Below, piece by piece: positions 1 to 11,419 of a stretch of 64,000 bases of DNA. The stretch spans positions 1,612,001 to 1,676,000 of the forward strand of contig JAUDYN010000009.1 of NCBI GenBank assembly GCA_030407005.1, written 5' to 3'. A program made the position numbers and the translations under genes. The stretch's first letter is position 1, and each line of letters begins with the position of its first letter. This stretch comes from Desarmillaria ectypa (Eukaryota; Basidiomycota; Agaricomycetes; Agaricales; Physalacriaceae). The notes beneath the pieces are model-generated. The model saw only the letters and a list, made by a program, of their open reading frames with translations. It was not told the origin of the DNA and did no database searches.

Positions 1-941
1 CGCTTGCATGTGCACTTTGAGTGTATATTGGCTGGTGAAGCGCCGGAGACATCCAGGGATGAGACACGGATGCCGGCGGCGTGGGGAAGCCTGATCGTCT
101 TGGGAAGGTGCTGACTTCTTGGCCGTTGTTGTTGGACGAACGATCTCGCGAGGGGGATACGACTCCGGAGAGACGGCAGAACCCGGAGAAAGACTTCGTT
201 CGAGCTCCTGTGACCGTGATTGCAGCGAGTGTCCAAACTGGATATCAAACACGTTCGTACAGTCATCCGTTATTGAAGGGGAGGAAAAAAGAACTATGTC
301 ACGAGTGTAAATGTGCGAAATGATCGCTAAAAAATGCGAAAACGCTTACGATCTGGGGTCGATTCAGCAGTCGTCGGACCAAAGGGTGTCCATGATTCCA
401 ATGAAGGGAGTGCCCCTGAAAATGACATGTTGTATTCTTGAGGCCAAGATGAAACAGCAGAAATGTCAGCTACAGATGCTTGTAAGACCCGCAAATTGGA
501 AATCAGAGGCGGGTACTTACTATATTCGTCGACCTCGTATTGTACTTGGGCCGTGTTATGGGAGGGTGTGAAAGGTATATGCAAAGGGACTGATAGAAGC
601 AATGAGATGGAGACGGGGAAGCGAAGAACGATAGCAACACGTACTGGCTGTATTGGGCTTTATAGAAGGGCCAGGCTGGGACACTGAGCTAGATGCCCCA
701 TATTCATCGACGTATCCTGTGAAGACAGGTCAGCATCAGCCGCGGCTGGTGCAAGGGAAAACATACCATTCGGAATATAGTAGCTCTCGTGAGAGAGGAA
801 TGGCTCTGAAACGGGCACGTATTTATCGGATGCGACGGTCGTGGGGTATGGGTTGTAATATTCTGAACTGTTCAATCAGCGAGCAGGGAGGCAACGTAGA
901 GCACGAGACGTACCATTGCCAAAGTGGTTGTAATTCGACAT
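1..941 (-). CDS. C2H2 zinc-finger transcription factor, N-terminal part (continues past left edge)
   Basis: Probable DNA-binding regulator. Six exons join in one frame: 941-914, 862-767, 716-645, 544-521 (only 24 nt), 469-350 and 293 to the left edge. Every junction is GT-AG and every phase matches. The N-terminal ~180 residues are low-complexity and rich in Tyr, Ser and Pro, as in activation regions. They are followed by Pro/Ser-rich sequence and, at the window edge, the first zinc finger: Cys-x4-Cys (CLIPGC), Phe and Leu core residues and the first His (LKVHMQ). The second His and any further fingers lie outside the window. A TATA-like TATAAATC at 978-985 (minus) lies 37 bp upstream of the start codon. 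Target genes cannot be inferred. The call rests on the finger motif and on five consistent introns. Confidence 0.8.
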
Positions 942-977
942 GACGGAAGTTTGAAAAGGCAGTCCGGGTATCTTGAG

Positions 978-985
978 GATTTATA
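978..985 (-). promoter_or_regulatory. TATA-like box of the zinc-finger gene
   Basis: TATAAATC on the minus strand, 37 bp upstream of the ATG at 941. Position and sequence suit a core promoter; not otherwise tested. Confidence 0.4.
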
Positions 986-2960
986 GCAGAAAACTAAGAC
1001 AATTCAGGACGATCAATACTAGCGGGAGCAATGATAGGGACTGTGTCACCTTGTAACACGATCGATTGGATATAAAGGGCGGAATGACGAAGGGGATCGG
1101 ATGAAGGGACTGAGAAGGGGGGTGAATGGGAAAAGTAAGTTCAAACGATACATGCCTTTATAGGCACTGGAATGCAGAGATTCATCGCCTTGTCAACTCT
1201 AAATTCAACCACGTCTGGAGAAAGTCAGGGCAACAGTGCCTTTTGATCTGCAGGCTCCCATTGGCTGGCAGGTTCCGTCAGGGTCGATCAGGCAAGGCAC
1301 TTTACGCGGCGCTACATGTACCGGTTCGACGTCGCATTTACTGATCTTGGTACCTTGAGATCGACGAAGGAGGTATAATGTCAGCTCAAGATGTTAGGAG
1401 CATTCACCCGGGCCTGGACCAATCTAGGGATCCATGTTCGTACGCCACATGATGGCTCTGACGGGGAGGATGTCCTTCTTGCTAGCACGCTGCAGCGCCC
1501 GTGTCGGGAGTTCCAGGTTAATCTGTAATGTTTAAGATATCTCACACTTTCAGACGCGTGGTATTTCATATCATACCAAGCACCTTGGAGAATGTCTGCC
1601 CATATTTCGGTCCTTCTCTGTCGCAGACGTCGGTTCCTCTCAAGTCTGGAATTTTTCGATTGAGTCTCGAATATTGAGTACGTACGAACGATCTGCTTTA
1701 CCCAAATTGTTTTCCCAGGTCACTGAGTAATATTGACCACACTTCAGGCGCCCCAGGCCTTGCACTAGTGACAGACCGTATTTCTTGAGTTTTTCCTCGC
1801 TCGGTACCGACATTAATTATAGCACATGCTATATGCCGACGCGTGTCCTGCGCATCTGGGTATCCTGTCGGGCTATGCACGAGGTGCAATAAGGGGCTTC
1901 TGATCTCTGGTCTTTACACTCCGCCATCGCAATACAGTTCATTCCGGCCATCATGCTTCGCATTCGATGTTATTATCACCGACAACGAAGAGTAAGAAGG
2001 GCTCTTCGTATAAGTACATGACCTTACAACCGCAAGGGTGGCGGTCTTAAGGTGAACCCAATGACCTTGCATATTCGGCTCCACGGCGCGTCCCAAAATA
2101 CGCGTCCGAGGGAGTACACGCCATCTTGGGTAGGTCAGATATATGGACCAAATGAGAGGTATGACGACAGCTCACGTATATGTATATTGTTATTTCATGA
2201 TCATCGAATAAACGGTTTTACAGACCGCATAGCCGATATGCGCCGATTTCATTAAGGCCGCCCCGATGAATGATAGGCAGCTTTGAGATATCCAATGGAT
2301 AAGGATTACCGTGGGTACAGCCTCAGAAATGAATGTCGTGAACCAAAGACGCCTGGCTTGGAAGCTTTAGACACCTTGATGGCAAGGAATGGTACTGACG
2401 AGAACCCGAAGCTTATCGTAATGGTAATAACAACTGCTAGAAAAATTGCCCCAAGGATGCAGTATAAAGTTCATCAGAAATACAGTAATTCGGCATCAGC
2501 TAGAAGATTCATAAGTTGCTTCAGATCTACAGAGGCCAAGAGTTCCGTTCACACCGCAACCGTGCAAACCAGTGCAGGAAGGATCCAACGCAGGAGAGGC
2601 AGAGACAAAGGACTAATACGGGAACAGTGAGTCAAAAATAAGAAATGATAAGACCAGAGAAAGAGCCGATTGTCGAATTTCCAAGCCAAAAGAGTCTTCG
2701 AGGTAAGAGCAAAGTGGCTGTGACGTCCGGTTCCGGTCAGGTTACCGGTTGCTGGCGGCCCGCTAGTCACTATTTTTTACCTCAACGCGTCCGTGAAAGA
2801 CGCGGGTACAACACAGAATCAAGCAAATCTGCGAAGAGAATCTGTGTTACTGAATTCTAGAATACTACGGACGTTTCATGCGCACCTCAACGATGTTGCA
2901 ATTACAATGCAACGCCACTGACTCCGGCTACTTCTCAGTTTTTCTAACCCCGAATGTTCT
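986..2960. other. Intergenic, no supported gene
   Basis: CpG-containing host-type sequence between the zinc-finger gene and the decayed epoxide hydrolase. Several open frames of 60-115 codons occur on both strands, the longest at 2283-2630 (+). None shows a recognisable motif, convincing splice partners or a family resemblance. It may contain very old gene remains. Confidence 0.5.
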
Positions 2961-2961
2961 A

Positions 2962-4060
2962 CTCATGGATGAACACCATGGACCCATATTCGTACCGACA
3001 ACCTCCCGAGGGTCCATCTATCAATATCTCTCTCTCTGGGTTAGTTCCTTCTTGATCTTTCTCCATGGCTCTTCGAGCACTCTGACTGGAAGGATCAAAT
3101 CGCTTACTCAGAAAAAGAATGAGGGTGCCGTTTCACCGTACCGGGAATACTGCAATATGGAGGAACATAGAAGCCCGTGGTTCCGGTATAATACAAATGC
3201 ATTGAGCTACCTGGATACCGAGAATGTCGATCGCGCTATCGTTATTGCACACGACCGGTAAGTCAAACTTGGCTCCCAGCCATGGCTTGGGTTTACCTGA
3301 GACTTATTTGGCCGTTGGGGCTGAGCCGTCACAAGCCGAATAGTGAACTGCCAACCAAAGACGCATCTTTACGTTCGGCTGTATATCCTCCTCTTGGCTC
3401 CCAGAACGTACGAAGAGGTCTACCACGCTGCTTACTGTTTCAGATGGCTATTTTGACCTTGCGAGTTTGGCGTAGGGAAACTCTGGGTGCAGAGTTATTC
3501 GGATCCTAGGCTTGCCTATCTGAGAGTGATTCCTTGACAAAACAGGGAACCTCCCCGACTCTGTGTATAGTATCATCGTTTGCGAGGACGCGGTGCACTG
3601 TAAAGAGCATCTTTCTCCGCTAGGTGGTTTCAAATCATGGACAGAGAACTATCGAACAACCGCAGCTGATTCCTTCTTGATTGAAGAGGTGCCACGGAGG
3701 TGATTGCTCGTCGCTGCTGAAGGATCAACCATAGAGCACAGATGGAGACACCGCGTAAAGGCGACCTTTCTTGTTTACAGTTTTTTGCTACAAGGTCATG
3801 ATCTCGAGCATCAAGGCGAGTGATTCGCGAGGTAACTTCAATATCAGGAGATCAAATGGCCTGTGGCTCATATATCTAAAAGGGATCCTTACCAACCCTG
3901 TTGAACTGGCCATGCCTGTGCCCTTCGGTGGCGCATCGAAGGTCTGTATGTGCCTGGAAATAACAATAAAGCGGCTCTGCTGCAGTGCAAGGACCCGACC
4001 ATTCAATCGACGATGGCGGTCAATAAAGATATGTTGCATGGATTCATACTGTCTAGGCAA
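2962..4060 (+). pseudogene. Decayed epoxide hydrolase (alpha/beta hydrolase fold)
   Basis: Fragments in several plus-strand frames line up in order with the complete epoxide hydrolase at 49553-50746. An N-terminal piece (TTSRGSIYQYLSL) matches TSRGFTYHYLSS. The oxyanion segment reads FLHGSSST where the intact gene has FLHGFPST. Then, out of frame, come DWKDQIA and a YGGT piece with internal stops, then ENVDRAIVIAHD, whose Asp is the nucleophile position. A clean 48-residue block at 3547-3690 (CEDAVHCKEHLSP, FKSWTENYRTT) matches the cap domain. YKVMISSIKASDS and FGGASKVCMC match the C-terminal part. Frame changes near 3089, 3200 and 3300 and several stops exclude a working product. Intron remains are likely (GTAAGT at 3259). 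The original enzyme would have opened epoxides to diols. Confidence 0.8.
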
Positions 4061-6996
4061 AAAGACAAATAAGCTTGGCCATTCGTTCAAGGTGTCATAC
4101 TCTGTGTAAACATGACTAGCATTAATTGGCCTGGGGTCATCAAATAGCCTGGATCTCTCCAGCTGGTGAGAGGCCTAGCGCCCTGGAAGCATGTCGGTCG
4201 CTTCTTCTATTGACTTTTGTTCGACAGTGGTGCTAATGAACTTACTCGGAATATCGGTCCGGAGTTCAAAGAGTCTGCCGAGGTATCCTTCTCTTTCGTC
4301 CCCAACGCACCATGCGTACAGTGCTTCCCCAAGGCCGCTGGAAGCTCCCCAAAATTACTCACTGAGGTTCGAGCGCAAAATTATCACGGTGATCATGTCT
4401 TGAATTACCAACTCCCCGTATTGGTTTCATTCGACCTCCCATACTCGACTGTTGCGTATAGATAGCTGCGTTTGAGCGGTTATCCGACTTGCGCATCTAA
4501 CATCTCAATGCATCGTTCAATCCTCTCTTTTCAAGCTGCATGCCTTTGGCGTAAACTATACATCGGTAACCATCTGGATCAGTAGATTCCACTATTAGGG
4601 AGGCCGTTTGCATTTTCCTACCTTGCTAAATCGCCCCTATCTTTGCAGCACAGTTTTACCATACCTGCTCCCTAGTCCCGCCGGGTCAAGGCAGTGTAGT
4701 TCGTAAAAATAGCGCCATCGGTTGCAGTTCTCACCAGTGCTGCAGGATAAATTAAAACTCCTCGGGCCTCGGCTGTCTGGCATTGATTGACCCTAGGTAC
4801 GCGCCTTGATATCTCTCTTGTCCGTGTCCCCCCTATACATCTACATCCGCTCCTACAGTTTAAGAAGAGGAATAACGATCCACCACTGGCGTCTCTCCTC
4901 TTCGTCGTAGCGCTATCACCGCGATGGAAGCGAACTCCAGAGCTGCTTCTGGCAGCGCTGAGAAGCCCTCTTTAAGTGGTGAGAAAGTTGAAGCATCAAG
5001 AAAACATTGGCATCGCATATGACTTTGGTTCTAGCATTGGATAGATTGCTGATGGACTAACTCGGCTAAATTATTCTACGTGCTAACTTGAATTGTACAT
5101 TCACTCTGATGGATGGTCAGGAGCATATAATGCATTCATGGAGGACGAATCTTCGAAGCAACCACCCTGCACAGTCGTCCCCATGAAATGAAAGCTTTGA
5201 TGAGTCGATTCCGTTTATAAATCAAACCAAGCATGGATAGAATTGTCAGATCTGCCCGAGTTGTCGCGAGTCCATGTCCGAAAACTACAGCCGCGTCTAC
5301 ATGCACTACACAGCCCCATTTCAAGGTTTTGTTCCACGAGTTCCATGCTCTTGTCCCGTTACCCGCAGGGGTACCGTGGACAGAAAGATATCATTCAAAG
5401 ACAAATCTGCTGATTGCACTGTTAAGAATATCTGACCTCGGTGAATTTATCATGGTCCCTTCGAGGTACGTCATCAATATTGGGGATCACAAGAAGTGCG
5501 GGCTCGCCGATGTGTCCCAACTTAATGGGGAAGTGGAGAGAAGCGTCCCTGATAATCGCCGACCACCTCCATATAACCGTAATAATAGATGCTCTATCGT
5601 CGATGGTGCTTCGCCAATTGGTTAGGGTTGAACAACTGAGATCACGAACGATTCATCAACTATCTGAGACTTATGATTAGCTGGGCATTAACGTACGAAA
5701 CGCTAGCAGCTGACCTATAGTAAGCCGATGTTCTACTCCGCCCAAATGTAGCTTCCTCAAGGAATGGACTTCGTCCAGTGGAGAATACCTTGCATTCTTC
5801 GTTCCGCGGCTGCCGGGTTACGAGAGGTATAGTCTCTCGAGATGCCCAGACAACGTAGGAAATTCCGTGTAATATCAACTCGATAATAACGGATAGTGAC
5901 CAAGCTTAGGTGCGGTACCACAGCCCGAAGCATTCAATAGCGGGAGAAACGATGCAATCTTAGAGTCTCGAATTATGGTTCCTCGTCGGATTGTTCCAAG
6001 TCCGCAGCTTCGAATGATGATCTCTTGCCCGCAGAGCCTTGGGACGACGTGGGAGAGATATGCAGGAGAATGAAGTTGGTAGAATGCAACGGAAAACTTT
6101 GTAGCGCATAATTTTGCTGTTGGAAGGCAGCAATGAACGCGGAATGAACGAGGCAGGGGCATAGGAGAGGACACACCTTATGAAGTGCCCCAAGATGACA
6201 AGAATACAAGTGAGGTCTGGTGACCGGGATATCTATTCAGCCATGAAAGCCTGCGAAAGATAGAGAAGCGGCAGAAGTACTGGGTATGATTTGAGATGAT
6301 ACCGGGCATTATACAAGATACTGGAGAAGTTAGTCGAGTTAGGAGGTATCAAGGATGAAGGAAAATCTTCGAAGCGAAGCTTGATGTCGTCCAAGAGGCA
6401 ATACAGTCAGTATAATCCAAGGTGCTTGAAGATTGACAGATCAAATGCTTTTAGTAGAGAACATCTACTAGAGGATGCGGTATAGAACGGTAAGAGAACG
6501 TATGCTTTTACGAGTCCGAAGAATGAGGCTCATTCTTTTCTCGGAGAATTGCATCCAGTAAGCGGCAGTTGCCGGCCCCCCAATTCTTCCCTTTTGTATG
6601 AAGAAACTGGGCTGTATCTGAACTGTATCAGTTTCGTTTACTCCGCCAGCTCGCATTTTGCACAATCAAAATCATCTCAGAGTGATGTGTGCTCTTCATT
6701 CGAACTGCTTGCCCCTGGATATACGCATTAGTCTGAGAACAAGAAAATATTACCTACTACGTACCCACAGAAAGTGCGCCAACTAATAGGGAGACCATCG
6801 GGATTGAAGTATGTTCAGCACTGATGCTGCCGTGCAGCCGTTGCGTGCCGTGGGTTCGCTAATCATCTCACATTACCTAAGCGGACTAAAACAGTTTTAA
6901 TTTATGTTACGATATTTTATTTGGGTTTTACGCTCATTGGCAAGTACTCTTTCTTCTATTCTAATTCATCACAAATCTTACTAGTCATCAGGAGAC
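4061..6996. other. Intergenic, no supported gene
   Basis: Host-type sequence with normal CpG. Overlapping open frames exist on both strands (5233-5625 plus; 5875-6209 minus in three frames), which argues against any one being coding. A short acidic, serine-rich stretch near 5983-6070 (minus) has coding-like composition but no flanking exons could be joined. No RNA gene or repeat was recognised. Confidence 0.5.
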
Positions 6997-7992
6997 CTAT
7001 TTTTCAGCAAAGGGATAGTTAGTATATCCCTCTGGGTGGTAGTCTGCGAGGTAGAACAACTCTTTTGTACGGGTTGAGGGGTATGTCTCTGCAATCTGAG
7101 TACCAGGTCGGGCTAAAGAACCATTCAGGAATTTCAAGAAAATAAAGGTCGCCAACACTCACGTTCGAAACAAAGTGCCTTCCAAATGCAATCAAGTCGT
7201 TGGTCTTGTCGGCGGCTTCCATGGCAGTCTGCCTGTTGTACCCGCCCGTAGCGATGAGCGTCTTGGGAGCCCATATTTCCCGAATAAAATCGTTCTCTTC
7301 GTCGGGGTCGACTGTCTCGCGATCGAAATTGCCAAAAATGCGAGGCTCGATGATGTGGAGGTAGGAAAGGTCAGGATGCTGGGACTTTATCTGCGAGACG
7401 AGGTACGCAAATGTTGGTTTTGACCCCTTCATGTTCATATTTGATGCCTATTCAGTCTTTCGCCTACTTGAATGGAAGCAAAGGACATACCTTGGAAGCC
7501 ACCAGAGCACTCCTTAATTTCGTCTACTGTGAGGGGACGTGGTGCGCGAGAACGTCCTGTCAACGGGACGTCCGAAGCAGAAACATACGGGAATCCTTCC
7601 CTGTCGAGGACTTCAGGTATTCCTGCTCGTCCTAAGGCCCACAGTTGGCAATATATAAAACATCCCTTCTTGTGGACAGCCTCCGTGATCTGGCGAAATT
7701 TAAGTGATGGGAATAGAGGAGGCGAAGCACCGATACGTGCCTGTTTCCATACTTCTATCTGCTCGTCACTCCATATGCCAGGCGCGTGATCCATTCCTCC
7801 AGCCTTGGCTGCAATGAAGGTTGCTTCGGAGACGAGGAAGGTTCCTGGCGCATGTGCTCGTTGGACATAGTAGTCCTTTACGATCGGTACGTGCGCCGTT
7901 GACGCTCTCATGCGTGACATAGACGCGAGGACGACGCGGTTCTGAAGCGTCATTTTTCCGACCTTGGTCGGCTGGAATAGTTTAGAGGACAT
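6997..7992 (-). pseudogene. Old-yellow-enzyme-type NADH:flavin oxidoreductase lacking its active-site region
   Basis: The N terminus is typical of the family (MSSKLFQPTKVG, then NRVVLASMSRMRAS) and ends normally (DYHPEGYTNYPFAEK). Exon 1 is 7992-7741. It is followed by a 51-nt segment, 7740-7690, that may be a GC-AG intron or retained coding sequence. Exon 2 is 7689-7491, exon 3 begins at 7447, and exon 4 is 7095-6997. Exon 2 passes from VDEIKE straight to a GGFQG remnant, and exon 3 resumes at KPTFAYLVSQ. About 75 residues are missing, including the HxxN substrate-binding motif and the barrel centre. The phase from exon 2 to exon 3 does not fit. Near the end, DIPLNPYKR is conserved but lies one frame away from the spliced frame. 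The family reduces activated C=C bonds with FMN and NAD(P)H; this copy should be inactive. Confidence 0.8.
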
Positions 7993-8547
7993 GTTGCAGG
8001 TTGATAGTGATTGAATGGTCAGAGGACAGTCCCTTATATGATGGTCGGTTATTACTACATTTGAAAACTATCATCTTTGATTGGTTGTTTCAATGCGCAG
8101 TTTCATAGTCCTGGCTACAATCTCCCCGAATATCCGTCTTCTATAAATATAAGACCTACCTACAGACCAAGTTGCGACGGGTCAGAACGGCAGTTGTCCC
8201 TGCGCTGACAGAAATACTCTAAAAATGTCAAATATCACACAGCATCACACCTGCGCGACCTAATTAAGAACTGTATGCGATATTTATCAATTGTTACACT
8301 TGTGTGCTGATGATCCCACTTATGTTTTAGAGTGTATTTCTTCGCGCCCTGCTTCCGACTCTGACAGACATGACGAATCGCAGTTCATTGTGTCGCAATG
8401 AAGCAACAACGTGTCAGCGATCAGCAAGCATTGGCCTCACAATTGATCTATGAATAATTTCTGGTGCTGCTACTACAACATATGGCTGATTAGAGCCGCG
8501 ATCAAATCAACATCATTTTCACTGCCTAACCTCGATTAAGTGAGCGG
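7993..8547. other. Intergenic; likely promoter of the oxidoreductase gene
   Basis: AT-rich spacer with no coding signal. A TATA-like CATATAAGG on the minus strand at 8032-8040 lies about 40 bp upstream of the oxidoreductase ATG. The right part borders the 3' end of the CHAT pseudogene, so it should also hold that gene's polyadenylation region. Confidence 0.45.
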
Positions 8548-10454
8548 TTAAACCCCAATGTGAATATACGCAATCCACTTGCGAATGCCCAACTCCTTCG
8601 CCTCCGCCCCCATTTTCCTCCTCAGCTCCAAGAGGCCATCCTTGAGACTGTATGCAGTGTCTGTCCAGCCTCTGGACCTAGCACTCCTGTAGAATTTCCG
8701 ACAGACGTCGACAGCGAAAGTGTCGCGAATGGGGTACAGGGTCCCTACCACGCTTCTGAAGCCACAGATCTCTATGGCCGACGCAAGATTGACGACTTCA
8801 CCGAACGTCTGATCCGGGGAACTTGCAGTGTTACAAGCGGAACAAAACGCAAACTCTCCTTCGAGCGAACGAGAACGCATGACTGCTGGTAGATTGAGAC
8901 TCTGCCCATTGAGTATGAAACAAGATTGAAACGGTCTTTCGGGATCAAAAGTACCATGGCAACCCAAGTGGACCCACGGATGTGAAGGAAGGTTGACCAG
9001 CACAGTGTCGACTGTCGCTTGCTCCCTGAAGAGGCAGGTGGCTCGGTCCCCGAACTCTTTCGCGATCATGTCTCTTTCGCTTTTCAGGTGAGGCAATGCT
9101 TCGACCGCTGGATTGCCTCCCCCGTCGTCTCCTATGAATAAAACGAGGGGAGGCTCATCTTGCCATGCTAGGGCGCGCGACGTCTTTGCCGTTAAAAGCA
9201 TGTCAAGGGTCGAGATATAGGAGATCGTGTATAACGAGGAAAGATCTGAAGGCTCAAATCCCTTGCTTTTATAAGGGCCAGCGGCATGCAGGGGGAAAAG
9301 GCGCGCTAGACCAGTTAGTAACATCCAAAGTCGCGACTCAATTTCAACACCCAACGCCTTCAGTTCCTTTGTCACAGGTTCGACGGCTTTCCTCCACAGT
9401 GCCTTCAAGACTTTCTGAAGCTTCCCGTCCGATTCAACGGTATCGTCGAGTTTCAGAGAGCTCCCAAGCGCACTGGTAAGCGATACGAAATACTGATACT
9501 CCCTCTCTCCTCCCAGCGGGACTCGGACGGGCGACCCTTTCCCCTCGACAATGATGAGAGCATCGCACCCGTATTTGCTAAAATTGAATATGATGATCGT
9601 TCCGCCATTTGCTGCCTGTTTGAGTTCGACATAGGAGGGAGAAAGATTGGTACGTGACATTGCAGGGAAGTCTTCGCTCAAAAGCTACGTGGTCATCTCT
9701 TCCCTCTCCTGCATGGCATTACTATGACCCTGAAGAAAACCCTCCCATGTCGACGGGGCCTTCATGTCTGCAGCTTTGCCAGGGACAAACACCGGGGTCC
9801 ACTTCCAGCCGCTAGATAGGAACAGCCCATGAATGTTGTGGTCTAGCTGCTTGCATACAGCCTCGAAACGAACCACAGCCTCTGAATCCATGCTTCCTAG
9901 GTTGCAAATGTGCTCGTTGTCCTGCCTCATGGCATGGATATGGGAAAGGACAATATCCCTCCTGCACTCGAGGAGCTCGACAGCCTGTGCGAGGTTTGGG
10001 TTGCTAGATCCCATGATAGTGGCAGTGGCAACATCAGCTGGTGATATCGGTCTGAGGATTCCTGCTATGGAAGATCTTGATTGCTAGGTTGAGGTTTATG
10101 CAGCCACAAAGAATATGCAATAGTACAGGATAAGCCATGGTTATGGAATGATGTTTCATCTCCAAAGCCTGTGAAACCCGTGTGGAAGCAATTGAGAGCT
10201 GGTCCATGATATTGCAGGTGGGTGCAGATGTGCTGGATGCCTGCTCAAACAATTCAAAGGCTTGGTTGATTTGCCCTTTGACTGCTACATCTTCAAGAAC
10301 ACTGCTATTCAGTTTCAGGACTTGCAGGTGCATCCTGGTTACTTTGCAAATATCAAGAGGTGAGAAAGAGTATTGTTTACAGTGGATGCCCTGCATGGTC
10401 TTCATGGCAGCTTCACTGTATTGGAGAGACTTGATGAGGTGTTTGGGATTCTTT
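8548..10454 (-). pseudogene. TPR-CHAT protein, decayed and truncated by transposons
   Basis: CHAT is a caspase-like cysteine peptidase domain, often C-terminal to TPRs in basidiomycetes. The C-terminal frame (9681-8548) keeps both catalytic markers, His in HLGCHG and Cys in CSACNT, plus the usual GFRSVVGTLYPI and terminal YIHIGV. The linker helix region (10014-9685, AQAVELLECRRDIVLS) is in the same frame but cut off by one TAG at 9685, probably a former CAG. Upstream, the TPR-like part (AFELFEQASSTS, ALEMKHHS) is in another frame, with the shift near 10030. The 5' end is lost at about 10455, where a truncated LTR begins. CpG loss covers the first ~430 bp next to the transposons. The upstream half is not found elsewhere in the window. 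Confidence 0.82.
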
Positions 10455-10678
10455 GTCTTGCTGTACAAAAGTACAGGGTTTATTAATAGATGAAACATGA
10501 ATGTCCATGTGTGAAACATTAGAAGTCAGATGACTGTAGGCCAACTAGATGGAGAGGATTTGGAATGTCTGGAATGTGAGAGGTGTAGTTGGACTGAATG
10601 TCAGTATTTTGGCAGATACAATGTGTTGCATAAGTACTGCAATGTAAATCATGATAAGATAATAGAAAAATCATAACA
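10455..10678 (-). repeat. Truncated 3' LTR of copy C
   Basis: Minus-strand LTR start TGTTATGATTTTT at 10678, about 80% alike over ~220 bp to the LTR at 16308-16085. The last ~170 bp are missing, and sequence beyond 10455 belongs to the CHAT gene. The terminal TGTTA matches the LTRs of A, B and C. Confidence 0.75.
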
Positions 10679-11419
10679 CAGAAAGTCCTGGTGTTGTTTG
10701 GCCTTGGTAGGCACTTGAGACATCCTCCACAGGCCCTGGCAAAGCAGGACTTGACCCTTTAGAGAATGCTGAGATGTTTGACTTCAGAGGCCTAAGGGCA
10801 TCCCATCAACTTGTCTCTGCCCCAGGCATAGCCCCTATTATGGTGCCAGCATCATTTGGCAAATCCTGTGCTTTATCAAAGGGGCAGAATTTGGTGTATG
10901 TCATCATATTGTTGCACTTGGTTAGTATATGGTATCAGTTTTCTTTTAATTCTTTTAGTGCATTTGGTTTGTAAATGAGGTCATTATTCTGAATGCATGT
11001 ATGTACAGAATATCCTACAGATAATACATGAGCCCAACTGGTGGGGATAGAAGATGCACCAATAGGGTTCTTGGTCATGCAAGGAGAATCAAGCGCTTGG
11101 TGACCTACTCTTTTACTTCCTTGACCTTCATGTCACTCTTTTCTTCCTTTTTTGCAACTGTCATTGATCTCATATCCCAATATTCTTTTCTTCTTTGGGC
11201 AGTCTTTAGCACTGGAAGCAATGACCTTCCACCTTTTGTCAGTCAACTTCCATTGGTTATCCTTGTTTGCCATACATCATCTATTTCCCTGTGGTCATAT
11301 CCCCACTGGGACCCACATTGGCTGCCAATTTAGGAGCCAATGAACTTGTCATCCCAGCAGGTTGTTTGCTACTGAGGTGTGATTGGGGTCATTGACCATC
11401 CTTTTTCTGGCCATCATAG

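Noticed and set aside
5875..6209. Three overlapping minus-strand frames of 77-99 codons
   Set aside because: Simultaneous openness in three frames without motif suggests low stop density rather than coding.
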